From Chytriomyces cf. hyalinus JEL632 (Eukaryota; Chytridiomycota; Chytridiomycetes; Chytridiales; Chytriomycetaceae): a DNA stretch of 64,000 nucleotides. The position numbers and the translations under genes were made by a program. The stretch is from the NCBI GenBank assembly GCA_025435555.1, contig JAIWWG010000063.1, forward strand, positions 62,001 to 126,000, written 5' to 3'. The notes under the pieces are model-generated. The model was given only the letters and a program-made list of their open reading frames with translations, was not told the origin of the DNA and did no database searches. Positions 1 through 10,844 of this stretch are shown here, one piece after another. The number at the start of each line of letters is the position of its first letter. Positions within the stretch are counted from its first letter, which is position 1.

Positions 1-1279
1 GTACGAGAAAGCTTTGGAATCTGCCGGGTGGACTGGTGGACTCATTTACTTGGATGAAGGAGCTGTTCCTACTGTAAGTAACTTCCCAGTTGTTGCATAG
101 AGATGTCCCTGACACTTGTTATCTTTCAGACATGGAACAAGCTCGACCTGTTCTCCAAGGACTACTTTGGTAGCCTGACACGTACTCAGCAGTGCCTCAC
201 TGACGGACAGTTCAGCAAGGCGTCGGGCTTCGTTGACCTCGGCGACAACGGCCGCAGCTGTGTGACCCGCTGCGGCAGCGGAACAATGTGGTCCGCAAAG
301 TACATTGCCGCCAACGTGCTCTCCACTGCCACCACCTACGAGCAGCTGCGTGGAGACGACACCGCCAACTACCACGGTAACCCAACCTGAAATCAAAACT
401 GAAAATTTTCATTGCTAAATGTAAAACATTTTCTACGCGAATATAGGTACTGGACACATGGTTATGGGAGGCAACTGCGACATGGGCAACCCGCTCTGGT
501 CCCCACGCGACCCCCTGTTCTACCTCCACCACACCTACGTTGACAAGATTTACTGGAAATGGCAACAGCTGTGCCCTACCTACGTGACCGACTACGAGGG
601 AAACTTGTCTGCCGGAAAGAACCCAAACCCACTCCTTGGAAACTCACGCCCAGTCAGCCCTACCCTTCCATTGGACTCTTGGGTCGGATTAACCGCTGCA
701 GACGTGTTTGACACAAAGAACGACTTTCTTTGCTATACTTACTCAAAAAGCGCTGGTGACATTGACTATACTGCTGCCAAGTGTCCCAAGGGTCAAACTG
801 CCAATACCAACCCATGGGCAACCAACGGTACCAAAACTCGTCGTCAAGATGAAACTCGTCTCGCCAAACGCGCCGCCACAAAGCTTCCTTCCGGTTCTGT
901 TACAGTTGCTGAAGGCATCAACGGTACCAGCCAAGTACAAGTCACCTGTGCATCCAAGACTTCCAACTACATCATCCCAGCCGGTTGTGTGATCCACAAG
1001 TCCTTCTGTAGTCACATTTCTGTGAAACCTGCCAACTCTGAAGTTGCAAAGAAGGACTCCCACTGTCCCATGGTCATTCGCCCAGCGTGTGAAAAGGAGA
1101 CGGATTATGTCCGTGCAGACAACTTGAAGGCTCCCGAGCCAACGAGTGTGTACCAGTACCCAACCTTTTTGACTGACAAGCAAATTCGTGTGCGTAACAT
1201 GGACCACTGTGGTGTCCGTGCCAGTGATGTGAATGTGATGAGATTGGTGGATGAGTTGAACGCTGGACTCCGAGTTTGA
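1..1279 (+). CDS. Tyrosinase (type-3 copper monooxygenase), 5' partial
   Basis: Tyrosinases oxidise monophenols and o-diphenols to quinones (melanin-type chemistry) with a binuclear copper centre. Three exons are visible: 1-73 (frame starts at base 2), 130-376 and 447-1279, and all junctions keep frame. The CuB half is present: a H-x3-H pair (YHGTGHM) spans the exon 2/3 junction. It is followed by NPLWSPRDPLFYLHHTYVD, which holds the DP-F-LHH..VD signature. The CuA half lies off the left edge. After the core there is a tail of about 200 residues with dibasic sites (TRRQ, AKRAA near the middle of exon 3), consistent with a removable C-terminal extension as in other fungal tyrosinases; cleavage is inferred. 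The family call is firm. The substrate and secretion cannot be judged without the N-terminus. Confidence 0.93.
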
Positions 1280-1979
1280 AGTCGCTGAATTTTGAAATTT
1301 CTAACTATTTAACGTTTTGCTTTTTTCAAATGAGGGCCAAGTCTTGCGCCCAAAACTTAATTCTTCCAATATAAAGATGGATATAGAGTTCTCTATTAAA
1401 ATTCTTGATGGTCTTTTATTTTCTGTTCAAGTGTGGCCATGTAGAAGCCCATAGCGCACGCTCCGCATCAATTTTAGACGCTCTGACGCAATCAAATGTA
1501 AATAAGCCAGCAGCGGAACGAGATACTTTGGTCGCAACCAAAGCATCGACAATCACAACGACAACAACCCTGCCTCTGTCAAAGCTTGAGGGCTTTTTAG
1601 CCGGTGAGTCTATTCTTGCCATAAAGAAAGGACATTTACCTAACAGTTTATGACACATCCTGGAAATAACCCGGACCTAGTAGAAACAACACAAACAACG
1701 ACTGTGTGGACAGATGTGTCACGCAGTAATTCCGCAGACCTTGGTGGAACAGAATACAAAAGACAAAAGAAGAGATATTACCTCTTGTCAGTCTAATAGT
1801 TGATTCATAAATAAATTAAAATAATAATATAGTCTAGTTCTATTCGCAGGTAATTTGTCCTATTAAATGAGTTGTAATAGACATGCAATCAACAGCATTG
1901 AAACAATATTTACCTGATTGCTCAATGCAACAGGGAGGCGAGCCGCTCCAAAATCCTCATGAGATGAAAATCCGACTAG
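1280..1979. other. Intergenic, no supported gene
   Basis: About 700 bases between the tyrosinase stop and the next minus-strand ORF. The early part is AT-rich, with AATATAAAG near 1370 that could serve 3'-end formation of the tyrosinase. An 82-codon plus-strand ORF and its 80-codon antisense partner (about 1405-1658) have low-complexity Thr/Ala composition and no recognisable family. No repeats or RNA gene were seen. Confidence 0.5.
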
Positions 1980-2300
1980 TCAGGCGGTTTCTGTTATTGA
2001 AGAATTCACAATAAGTGACGTGTCCATAAAAAAAAACGAAGTAAACCATACTGATTCTGGAGGATTGGAAGACTTGATTTTACAGACAGAGCGAGTATGC
2101 GCAAGAGACGGGTCTTCGAAATCAGAATCGCCTGTCTCGTAGTTGTCAGGAGGAGTTACGGGTAGAGGTGCTTGGCTCGATGTCGACTTCGCCCACAGTG
2201 TCCTGACATCGGGAGGAAGAGCCTCGTTCTTCGTACTCTTTCCTTCTTTTTTCTGCTTCTTTGTTGGCGTGGTCTTCTCGTTGTTCGGTTTGCGTTTCAT
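1980..2300 (-). CDS. Hypothetical Lys-rich small ORF (possible first exon)
   Basis: A 106-codon ORF starting at an ATG. The N-terminal 25 residues are strongly basic (KRKPNNEKTTPTKKQKKEGK), like a nuclear localisation segment, followed by an acidic/Pro stretch (PVTPPDNYETGDSDFEDP). A possible donor (GTATGG) and acceptor (AACAG) lie inside the 3' third, so the true product may differ near its end. No family is recognised. The biased but non-repetitive composition and the genuine ATG make a gene or first exon possible, but nothing else supports it. Confidence 0.3.
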   Translation of the reverse strand: MKRKPNNEKTTPTKKQKKEGKSTKNEALPPDVRTLWAKSTSSQAPLPVTPPDNYETGDSDFEDPSLAHTRSVCKIKSSNPPESVWFTSFFFMDTSLIVNSSITETA

Positions 2301-2402
2301 TCTAGAAGGTTGGTTTGGACAGAAAATGTTTTCTTTGAAAAACTTGGCTCAAATCCAATGCATTATTCATCACCTGTGTTCAAGTGGTTATCAGACATGC
2401 AA

Positions 2403-2675
2403 TTAATTCACGAGGTAAAACAAACCCAAAGCAATATGGTTCCCGGACAGCGTTATAAGCGTGTACACGACGCTGGGTGGGTACTTAACGTTGTTGAAGA
2501 ATGAAATGAAGCTTGTTCGGACAGGGGGGTGCACGAGTTCTGGGTTGATAGATGTCCAGTTGGATGCGTAGCGGAGTGCGACGCCAAGGGACAGCATGGC
2601 GGCTCCAGCAATCTGTGCGTAATGCTTGAATATGCGTTCCCAAGTCCATCCAATTTTTCGGTGCAAATCTGTCAT
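2403..2675 (-). CDS. Hypothetical small protein with one hydrophobic segment
   Basis: A 90-codon ORF from an ATG, lying 72 bases downstream of the exostosin gene on the same strand. The N-terminus has an amphipathic/aromatic stretch (DLHRKIGWTWERIFKHY) followed by a hydrophobic span (AQIAGAAMLSLGVALRYA) that could cross a membrane once. The layout would suit a small organelle-membrane protein, but that is inference. A GTTAAGT donor-like site near the middle means the C-terminal half could be spliced differently. No family recognised. Confidence 0.35.
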   Translation of the reverse strand: MTDLHRKIGWTWERIFKHYAQIAGAAMLSLGVALRYASNWTSINPELVHPPVRTSFISFFNNVKYPPSVVYTLITLSGNHIALGLFYLVN

Positions 2676-2747
2676 TTCCCAATGTAAGTGAACAACCGAT
2701 CCAACTCAAGTCACTCCACTTTCTCTTCTTCTCACCAACAAACAGTG

Positions 2748-3991
2748 TTACTCCAAAAGCGTGTTGAACGCGTCGCCCGGCCTGGCAGGAAGATTCCAAA
2801 CCAGTTTATCTTGATATCGAATCATCCTTTGCTTCTTACTGGTGACATCAGCTGCTGATACTGCTCGGATCATGGTATCGAGCGTGCCAGCGTCGGCATT
2901 TCGAATTCGTAGCGTGAATGTGTGGTACGGGATTTGTGATTCGAACGGGAGAATGCTATCGTCTGCAAAAATGATTGGGATGGAAATGATGCTGCCAAAT
3001 AGTCTTGGGGACCTATAGAATGGGATTGATAGTGTTGGTTGAGTGTTAGCATTGGAATTTGCAGCCTTACCATGGCGACCAGCCAGATGGGCACAGAGAA
3101 AATCTGTTTCATAGATTATATTTCAGGCTCGTATACGGCGACATGGATAACCAGTGGTAGTCACGTTGAATTTCCGAGTTCCTGCCAATACGTCATGAGA
3201 TCCATGTGCCCTTCTTTCACAAAGTATCGTTCTGGCCATACTGCTCCAAGCTCGCGAATATACTGCCGGACTCCGTGGCTGTACCTTGGATCGTTAATGA
3301 TACGCCAAGATTGGGCGTTTGCGAAACATCCATCCGTCGTTCAAAAACCCGAATGAATTGAAAAGATGCTGAATGTCCAGCCAATCTGGTCTTTTGAATA
3401 TCGACAGAGGTGCTGTGTAGTTTGCGTAAGGCGGAATCACAATATCTTTGACAGGGTTGTGGTTCTTGGCAACCTTTGCATCGGTTGAGCCAAGCGTGGT
3501 TACATGCGCGCAAGAAGAGATTCTGTCGCGGATTGGGGAGTTGTATCTGAGCACTTCCGATGCTTGGTCCCAGCTGTACACGAGCACGTGGTTTCTGCCT
3601 GCACATAAGCGTTTTTAGGGACTGATTTCAACAAATGGGGATTCTCAGAGTCACACCATCTGTCTCGTTCCAGTGCGGATACTTTGCAATGACGCTGTCG
3701 AGAATGTCTGTCAAGTGCTGCGCCTGGAACAACAGCGTTGGTGATGGATGCAGTCGCAGTCAGGTAACACGATTAATTAACTGCTTTCTGCTTGCACAGA
3801 TCCGTGTCCGAAAAGTGTCCAAACGCACAAGCATGGCACACACACGTGGCGTGGTGCGGGATCAGGTACCACGCGGCCTTGGCGGGCACTATCACCGGTG
3901 CCAGTTGCGGCACAAGCACTTCGGTGTAGTACATATCCTGGACACAGGAAGTGGGCACGGGCGGGACTGGGTATCTCGGAAGAAGCGTCAT
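2748..3991 (-). CDS. Exostosin-family (GT47-like) glycosyltransferase
   Basis: Family members transfer sugars in the secretory pathway; the acceptor here is unknown. Exons on the minus strand read 3717..3657, 3598..3349, 3284..3165, 3103..3071 and 3012..2748, with matching phases. Joined, they give the family signatures in order: YPHWNETDGRNHVLVYSWD (the P.W...GRNHV motif), KDIVIPP, LFNSFG/YSHGVRQ, FSLCPSGWSPWSPRLF (the R.FCL.P.G.S..S.R motif) and IIFADDSILPFESQI. The first exon (from ATG 3991) holds YYTEVLVPQLAPVIVPAKAAWYLIPHH, typical of the N-terminal half, but its donor was not resolved. No signal anchor is visible in this model, so the true start may lie further upstream, overlapping the divergent neighbour, or the protein is soluble. 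Family call strong, 5' end weak. Confidence 0.85.
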
Positions 3992-4050
3992 TTAGTGAAC
4001 AAATACTCAGCTTTCTTTGAAGTAAAAAATAAAGTTTAAATTGAACATAA
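3992..4050. promoter_or_regulatory. Short divergent intergenic region, probable shared promoter
   Basis: Only 59 AT-rich bases separate the start codon of the exostosin gene (-) from that of glucosidase I (+). Both products act on glycans in the secretory pathway, so co-regulation is plausible but is inference. No specific factor site is recognised. Confidence 0.4.
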
Positions 4051-7000
4051 ATGCACTTGGTCCTGTCGCTCGCTGTCCTCGCGGCCGGTGCAACGACGGC
4101 AACGGCGTCAGCCAGCAGCAATGCGAGTCTGACGTGGGGATCGTATCGACCGAACGTCTACTTTGGCACGCGCAGTCGCACTCCGGAGACTGTACTGACT
4201 GGGCTCATGTGGCACGATGTGCACGAGTACATCCACTACCAAAGTATGTATCTTTCTCTTCCTTCTGACCACGAATGCAGCGTATCCAAATCATTCATGC
4301 ATCCTTTTATTTTTTATTTTATTTTCCTTTTATTTTCACAAAGAGATGCGGCACTCTTGCGAGCAGGGCGACGAACTCGATTCCTATGCCTGGCTTCAAC
4401 ATGACGCGCGATCATTTGGATCTCAATCGATCAAGGATAAGGATGCGAATGTTCACATTAAAACTGAATTGCTCAAATCTCCCGGCGGAGATCATGGTAT
4501 TTTGAATATCGATTTCTATTTTCGATGACCTTTTGCTGATGAGGTTTTACGCTATCAGGTGGTGACTGGGTTGTCAGAGTGTCGGGCACCCCAATGAATG
4601 AAAGCGAAAGTACGTGTCCCCCGAAAAATCGCGCATCGGCGAAATGTTGTTGCGATGTTAACCCGTTCGAAAATTTTTAGGCTCCGCGATCGCTGTTTAT
4701 TTTTACATGGCGTTAGCTGGCGATGGAAGCTTGGAAATCGTCAACACGAACAGCAAATCAAGAGTGAGTCCCGTTTTTTTTTAACTGATTCGTTTTTTAC
4801 CAACTCTTGATAGGGCTTAGATTCCGTTCAATTGAACGGAAATGTGAATGGCTTAGGCGACTTTTCGTTTTTCATGCATGATGGTGCGTTGTAACGAATT
4901 CATGCGCGCCGAATCTCACTATATTTTCGAAACCATCAGACGAAAACAATGAAGTCCCGTACTTTGCTGAAAAGGAAAGCCGCAAATCTCTTGGAGACGT
5001 TCGAAAAACGCAGTACACCGCGTACAATGCGAAACCAGAGGACACTTGGAAAGTGAAAGGTGTGTGTGTGTATGCTTGTATGGATGCTTTTGTGTGTATC
5101 ACCCTGTCTGAATATCTCGACATCTTTCTCTGCAGATATGGTGCTCGAGCAGTTGCTCCGCGATGCTCAAAGTTGCATTTCGAAGCACTCACAAAATCCA
5201 CCTAATCCTGCTCATGGGTTCTTGTTGCAATCGAACGATGTTCCTGAGGGAAACGTGTTTGTTTTCCAAAAGATGCTGAAGGCGCCGTTTCAAGTGAGTT
5301 TTTCAGTTATTTGTTTTTCATGGGTCGCTTTCATTCTCATGCAGGGTTGCTTCAGTTCGATGTTGCCTTTGTGTCGAAATCGTCCCACCCAGAAAGCGAT
5401 TCATTATCAGTGGAAGATGGTATTTGTCGAACATTTTGCAAATGACGATGGACTGACTTTTGCGCGTTCCGCAAAATAGCTCAACCGCTGCTGGGAGAAG
5501 CGTTGACAAAGAAACTTGAAACTGCTTCCCAAGCGTTTCATGACCGTTTTGAGCGAACATTTCATCTGAAAGATAAGGGATACAATGAGCGACAAGTGGA
5601 ATTTGGAGAGATGATGTTGAGCAACATGTTGGGAGGTGTCGGGTTAGTTGTTTCTTTTTAAATCCATTTTGACCCTTCGAAAACGGGACTAAAGCATGGC
5701 TTCTCAGATACTTCCACGGAACAAATATCGTCGATCGATCGCTTGAAGACTGGGAAGAATCCGAGCCCGTCGATTTTCTGAGTCAGGATTCCGGAAAAGA
5801 AGAAGGAGATGACTATTTCAGCGGGGATGACGATGACTCGGACCCATCTGCTCCAAAGAAACCGCAACCTGCTCCTAAACGTGAAGGTCCAAGCAGTTTG
5901 TTTAGCGCGGTTCCGTCGAGACCATTTTTCCCTCGAGGATTTTTGTGGGATGAAGGGTTCCATGAACTCTTGATTGGCGCTTGGGATAATGATCTGAGTC
6001 TTGAAATTATTTCATCTTGGAGCAGTAAAATTGATGCGAATGGGTGGGTTGCAAGGGAACAAATTCTGGGTGCTGAAAGTGAGAGCAAGGTATGTTTTTG
6101 TTGTTTGAATTGTTGAATATACCTGCTTTTTTAACATTTGATTTGATTTTGCAGGTTCCTGCCGAATTCCAAATTCAGTACGCTCACTTCGCAAACCCAC
6201 CAACGCTCCTCATGAGTCTTCTTAAATTCATGGAGCGACTGAATCAAGCCCAAAACCAAGTCCCGTTCGCCGCATCCGGGTCACAACCCGACTTCAAATC
6301 TTCGCTGGATAACGAAGTGCTCTCGCGACTGCACCTCGATGACCCAGAACTTGCAAAGGAGTACCTCATGCGCGTCTACCCGCAGTTCAAGAGACAATAT
6401 TTCTGGTTCCGGAGAACGCAGTGGGGCGATGTGGACAATTATGGCAGAGAAGGAAAAAGCTCGGAGGCTTACAGATGGCGCGGACGGTCTGGTTACCATA
6501 CGCTGACTTCTGGTTTGATCAACATAGATTTTTCGAACCTCAATTTTCCTCAATGTCATTTTTCTGCAGGTCTTGACGATTATCCACGAGCAATGCCACC
6601 ACAGGGCAGCGAAATCCACGTTGATTTGATCTCGTGGGTTGGGTCTATGGCAAAAGCATTGAAGGCTGTTGCAACTGAACTTGGAATCGAAAAGGATGTG
6701 AAGAAGTACGACAAACACATTTCAAATATTCAGCAAGCATTGGATGGTATTGGAACATCATATTCTTGCCATGCATATTTTCTGATTGTTCATTTCAGAT
6801 TATCATTGGAATGAGGAATCGCAGGCATACTGTGACGCTGTTGAAGTGAATGGTAATTTATCCAAGAGCGACCCCATCCTTTTGCTGATGACTTTGAAAT
6901 GTTAACCTGCCTTTTTGAACAGGAGAATCAACTCATGTAGTTCACCTGGGATACCTGAACCTCTTTCCATTCATTTTGAACATTGTTCCTGAGGACTCGC

Positions 7001-7506
7001 CGAGGATTGAATCCTTTTTGGATCTGATTTCGGATCCTGAAACACTATGGACCGACTTTGGATTGGCATCGCTGTCCAAGAGCGATAAATTTTTCGGTTT
7101 GTTGTCTTAGTGGGCTTCTTTGCCGTGATTGGTTTTTTTAAAGTGCCATTTTGCTTCAAAATAGCGACGGGTGAGAACTACTGGCGCGGCCCAATCTGGA
7201 TGAACATTCAGTACTTGGTGCTCAAGCAGCTGTACCACTACAAGTCTCTTGACAAGCCGTACTCTGAACGTGCGGCTCACATTTATACAAAATTGAGGGA
7301 CAATATCGTACAAAACGTGTTTGAGGTTTGTGTCCATTTTTTATCCTACCTTTCAAAGTATCTGATTTGGCATTTATGACCAGGAATATGAGCGAACTGG
7401 GTACACGTGGGAGCAGTATTCACCGATTGATGGGAAGGGCCAAAGATCTCATCCGTTTACGGGCTGGACGGCGTTGGTGCTTTTGATGATGGCGGAGATA
7501 TATTAG
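4051..7506 (+). CDS. CWH41: Mannosyl-oligosaccharide glucosidase (ER glucosidase I, GH63)
   Basis: Removes the outermost alpha-1,2-glucose from the N-glycan Glc3Man9GlcNAc2 in the ER lumen, the first trimming step. I resolve 16 exons: 4051-4243, 4344-4496, 4559-4609, 4681-4763, 4814-4883, 4940-5059, 5136-5293, 5356-5419, 5480-5642, 5708-6089, 6155-6512, 6570-6746, 6799-6852, 6923-7096, 7165-7325 and 7384-7506. The start has a signal-peptide-like segment ([18 protein letters not shown]) followed by [18 protein letters not shown] and GLMWHD. Later come [33 protein letters not shown] in the (alpha/alpha)6 catalytic domain, and [15 protein letters not shown] with [14 protein letters not shown] at the C-terminus. 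All are GH63 hallmarks. The long single membrane anchor of many orthologues is replaced by a short cleavable-looking signal. The intron density is the highest in the window. Confidence 0.95.
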
Positions 7507-8601
7507 GCTATGTGTGGTGTTGACAGAGGCGTTTGAATTTGAGCGCAATACATGTGTTTTGACCACCAGACAAATGGGACATTTATTTTGCTAATATTTG
7601 CAGAAGGCAACAAGACTGCCCACATTAATCTGCTCACTGTTGCGCAGGCCACGTCGGTGGTAGCTCGTATCCAACAAAGATGATTTCTGCTGAAGACTTT
7701 GAGGGAGATTTTCTCTGAACAGGCAAATCAGATTGCCAACCTCGCCAACTTGGTCCCATCCCGCGATATCCTGGACTACTCGGGATCAGATGGGTTCGGA
7801 CGCAAACACGTCTATTCCAAGTCGGATTGGATGTGGTGTATCTAGTCGAGGCAACTGACACCTTCAGTTGAGCTCTTGTGCCAACCCAAACTGTGCACCG
7901 TGACTTCTGCATACCTTAGTGCTAAAGGGAAAAGTCCAATCGGGTGATGAGAGAGTCACATGAAAACCTCTGTCAACCGTTCCTTTCTGTCACTGGTCGC
8001 CTTAAACCCCCTTCCCACGTCCTAATTTTCAAACAGAATAATCGGCATTTACAAGCGGGTTCACGCTGCTTTATTGAGGTGAGTTTCAATAAGTTGATCT
8101 TCAACAGTTGTCTGAAGCTGTTGCAGACTATCTCACACCCCGATAAAAGACTGGAGGCCCCTTTTGATTCTGAAAACAGAGACAAGACGGAGTGCCAATT
8201 ATTCCCAATTCTTATGGCTCCCTTGATTTCTTTATGGATCAGTTTGGCAAGAATATTGTGGCGTGGCTCTTGTGCAATACCCATTGAATTTGAAAACAAC
8301 ACTTTGCAGCTGTACTTTGCAATACTTGACCTCTTCTTCAGGTGCTCACTGCATCTCAATCACATATTTTCTCACCTGGTGGGGTGGAGAGCCGACGTGC
8401 AGATTTTGAAGTTGGCCATTTTCGAATGAGCCCAAACATGTCCCAACCAAATGAAGGAGGGAAACTCATAATGCTTTGGACACAATGCCTCTGCTGGAAT
8501 CGAATACAACCGATGATGGGCGTGACAATGCTTTGCCTGTGAATTATATCCAGAGTGAAAGGCGAAGCATGAGTGTGATGGCACGAAAGAATAACTCACA
8601 T
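7507..8601. other. Intergenic with probable decayed coding remnants
   Basis: About 1.1 kb after glucosidase I. AATAAA-like signals are weak. A plus-strand stretch near 7680-7850 reads as a protein-like segment (LREIFSEQANQIANLANLV, then DILDYSGSDGFGRKHVYSK) interrupted by stops on both sides. A 161-codon ORF near 7944-8429 has no recognisable family. With the repeat that follows, this looks like an eroded transposon or pseudogene. I cannot assign it. Confidence 0.4.
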
Positions 8602-9475
8602 TGTTGAATATCAGTCTCAAGTGATGGAGCACTGTTTACTTCAATAAAGGTTAATTCTCCCCAATTCATCTCTTATTCTCTACTGCAGATAAAGAAGAGT
8701 CCTGCACCTCACCATTCCACCAACCTCAATACATATGGGCATGAATTATGACATTGAGTAGGGTAAACGTCCAGTAGATAACAAGGAATGAATACATGAA
8801 TCCTCGTGTTCTATAAAGGGTGCAGACTTGTAGATGACGATAGCTTATTCCACTATATGATTTCAACTATTCTTGCTCTAATCAAGCATAAACATGGTTG
8901 GAAAGCAAATGTTAGGAATTTATATGATTCTGGCATAGCTGGAAAGGTTTGCAACTACAGACCCGCAGGTCACTGGTTCAACCCACACTGCTGCCAACTC
9001 CATGCAGCTATCTTCTGATCTTTATAGGGAAATAAGCAGAAGAAGAGGAAATAGAAATCAACTTAGACAAGTATTCTATTACCACTTTTGTATGACTAAT
9101 CTGTCAAGCCAGTCAAGCAATTAATCAATAACCTTACCCACTGGGGGATATTGATGATAATTGACAAGCCTTTGCTGTCAGCCCAGTTCTGATTAATGAA
9201 TCAGCCTGAAAACTGATTTGTGAGCAATGACTCACTTTTTCAGCAATTTCAAACTGGAAAATGACAAATGAGTGATTCCACATCCATAATGACTTTTCTG
9301 ACAGAAAATCTCAATTATGACAAATGAAATGGAAAAAAAGGTGGCTGAGAAGTGAAATTGAAGAAAGCCTAATTAGATTTTATGGGAGACAAAAATGTAT
9401 ATAAGGAGAGCTGTTTTGATGTGTTGTGATTCACCTTAAGATAATAAATACTTATCAGCCCAAGTTCAAAACCAA
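8602..9475 (+). repeat. Dispersed repeat with tRNA-like head (SINE-like), uninterrupted copy
   Basis: This roughly 870-bp sequence recurs in inverse orientation, split in two, at 39368-39013 and 24285-23795. Matching landmarks are the GTTGAATATCAGTCTCAAG start, TTATTCCACTATATGATTTC, the tRNA-like block, AAGCCAGTCAAGCAATTAAT, and the end TTCACCTTAAGATAATAAAT. In its middle is a pol III-type promoter: A box TGGCATAGCTGG (8931-8942) and B box GGTTCAACCC (8975-8984), 32 bases apart as in tRNA genes. No terminal inverted repeats or long ORF were found. Whether the whole 870 bp is one mobile unit, or a SINE sits inside another repeat, cannot be decided from two copies. Confidence 0.8.
8931..8984 (+). 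promoter_or_regulatory. tRNA-like internal pol III promoter (A box and B box)
   Basis: TGGCATAGCTGG fits the A-box consensus TRGCNNAGYNGG and GGTTCAACCC fits the B-box consensus GGTTCRANYCC. Spacing is tRNA-like, but no clean acceptor stem flanks them, so this is a tRNA-derived sequence rather than a functional tRNA gene. The second copy has TGGCTTAGTT, then GTTAAGGTTAGC at the D-arm, which is where the LINE array is inserted. Confidence 0.65.
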
Positions 9476-10836
9476 ACACACATGAGGCAAATACTTGGTA
9501 TATGGCTGGTCCGGAGTTATTCTAGCATGCAACTGGACTTCTTTCTTGAGGCTCGCGTGCAAAGTGACCAGTTTCTCTGCACTTGTCACTGGTGCATATG
9601 AAGCCAGTTCATTCAACGTGCAGAGGGAAAGCTGTCCATTTTGCCACTGGCTCTTTCGAATACTCGTATGAAGTCTCAGTTTGAATCCATGTGCCACTGC
9701 ACTGACTTGTATCAAATGGATGCTGTCGATGCTGGTATCCCTGCAGTCGAAGGATGCGGTCTTGATGCTTGCTGGGGTGCTGCTGCATTTGCAGTTGTAA
9801 AGGATGCTTGTGCTGTCAATGCTGTCTGTCCCGGCATCAGTGTTGGGGATGCTGGTGGTGGGTTGTTGTTGGATGTTGGTGAGTTTGTTCTTGACGCTTT
9901 CTCTTTTGGCAGGAGACTGATTGGTCCATTTCTCTTGACAACTGCGCATGCTCCAAAAAACAACAAGTGAGCAACCAAAACAAACTCCCACCTTCCCAAA
10001 CAACACCTCACTCTAACCAATGATACTCCACTGCTTCACAGCAGGTTCCGCTCGTCGAAGACATGTGACCAATCAAGACAAGTTGGCCCTCTCCTCACAT
10101 CTACACTGTCCAATCTGTCAAGACAAGTTTGTCCTCCCTACCCTTACATGTCATCACCCTGCGTCAAGAACACGTCACGCCAACCTGCCCCAAGATGCGC
10201 CGGTCCACATACCCCCCCTCTCAAGAGCAAAGGAAACTACACCTGTTAGAGCACAGCCATTCTGCATGTTAAAGAAGCAATGGGAACTGCACCCACCAAA
10301 AGAGCAAAAAATGGTTCCAGCACTGAGAGGGGGACTGTGTGGATGATGTGTCAATGGGAGCGTGATGTGGTGTTGTGCAGGAAGATGGGCAGGAGTACGA
10401 GCAAGTGTGGACATATTGAAGCCACTCAGTTGGCTGGCTGGTGGCTTCCCTCATGCCACACTGGCTCAGTCTCCTGTCTTGCATACCTTCTTTCCCTTGA
10501 GTCAAGCAGCTACGCTTGGACAGATGCTTGCTTGGATACTAACCATGTTGTGTTGATTCTTCATGTCAAGTTTTGTTTTTCATCCAACAGATTTCACGTT
10601 CATCCCTGCTTGACTGATCCCATTGCGAATAATCTCACCTTGTGATCAAACTTGGACATGGGCGCTGGATGCCGGATTATTGAGGTGAGTGGTGGGATAT
10701 GATTCAGGGCCTCCTTGCGGCTCCCACTGGAAATGAGAGCAATCTCGGCTGACACTGAATCACTTTTTTCTTATGTTGAATATTCAATAAATGAGCGTGC
10801 CTGTTCTGTTGAATATCTTACAAAACAAAATTTGGT
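9476..10836. other. Low-information stretch between repeat and MULE
   Basis: No gene is supported over about 1.36 kb. ORFs of 80-180 codons exist on both strands around 9455-10020 and 10020-10645. They are mutual shadows with Ser/Thr/Ala-rich or Cys-rich composition and no family signature. Decayed transposon sequence is the likeliest content, by position only. Confidence 0.4.
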
Positions 10837-10844
10837 TTATTTTT

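Noticed and set aside
8921-8990. Functional tRNA gene
   Set aside because: A and B boxes are present, but I could not pair an acceptor stem or identify a convincing anticodon arm; a tRNA-derived repeat fits better.
8806-9018. 70-codon plus-strand ORF
   Set aside because: It translates the tRNA-like repeat itself; the A and B boxes and its recurrence as a repeat explain the sequence better than a protein.
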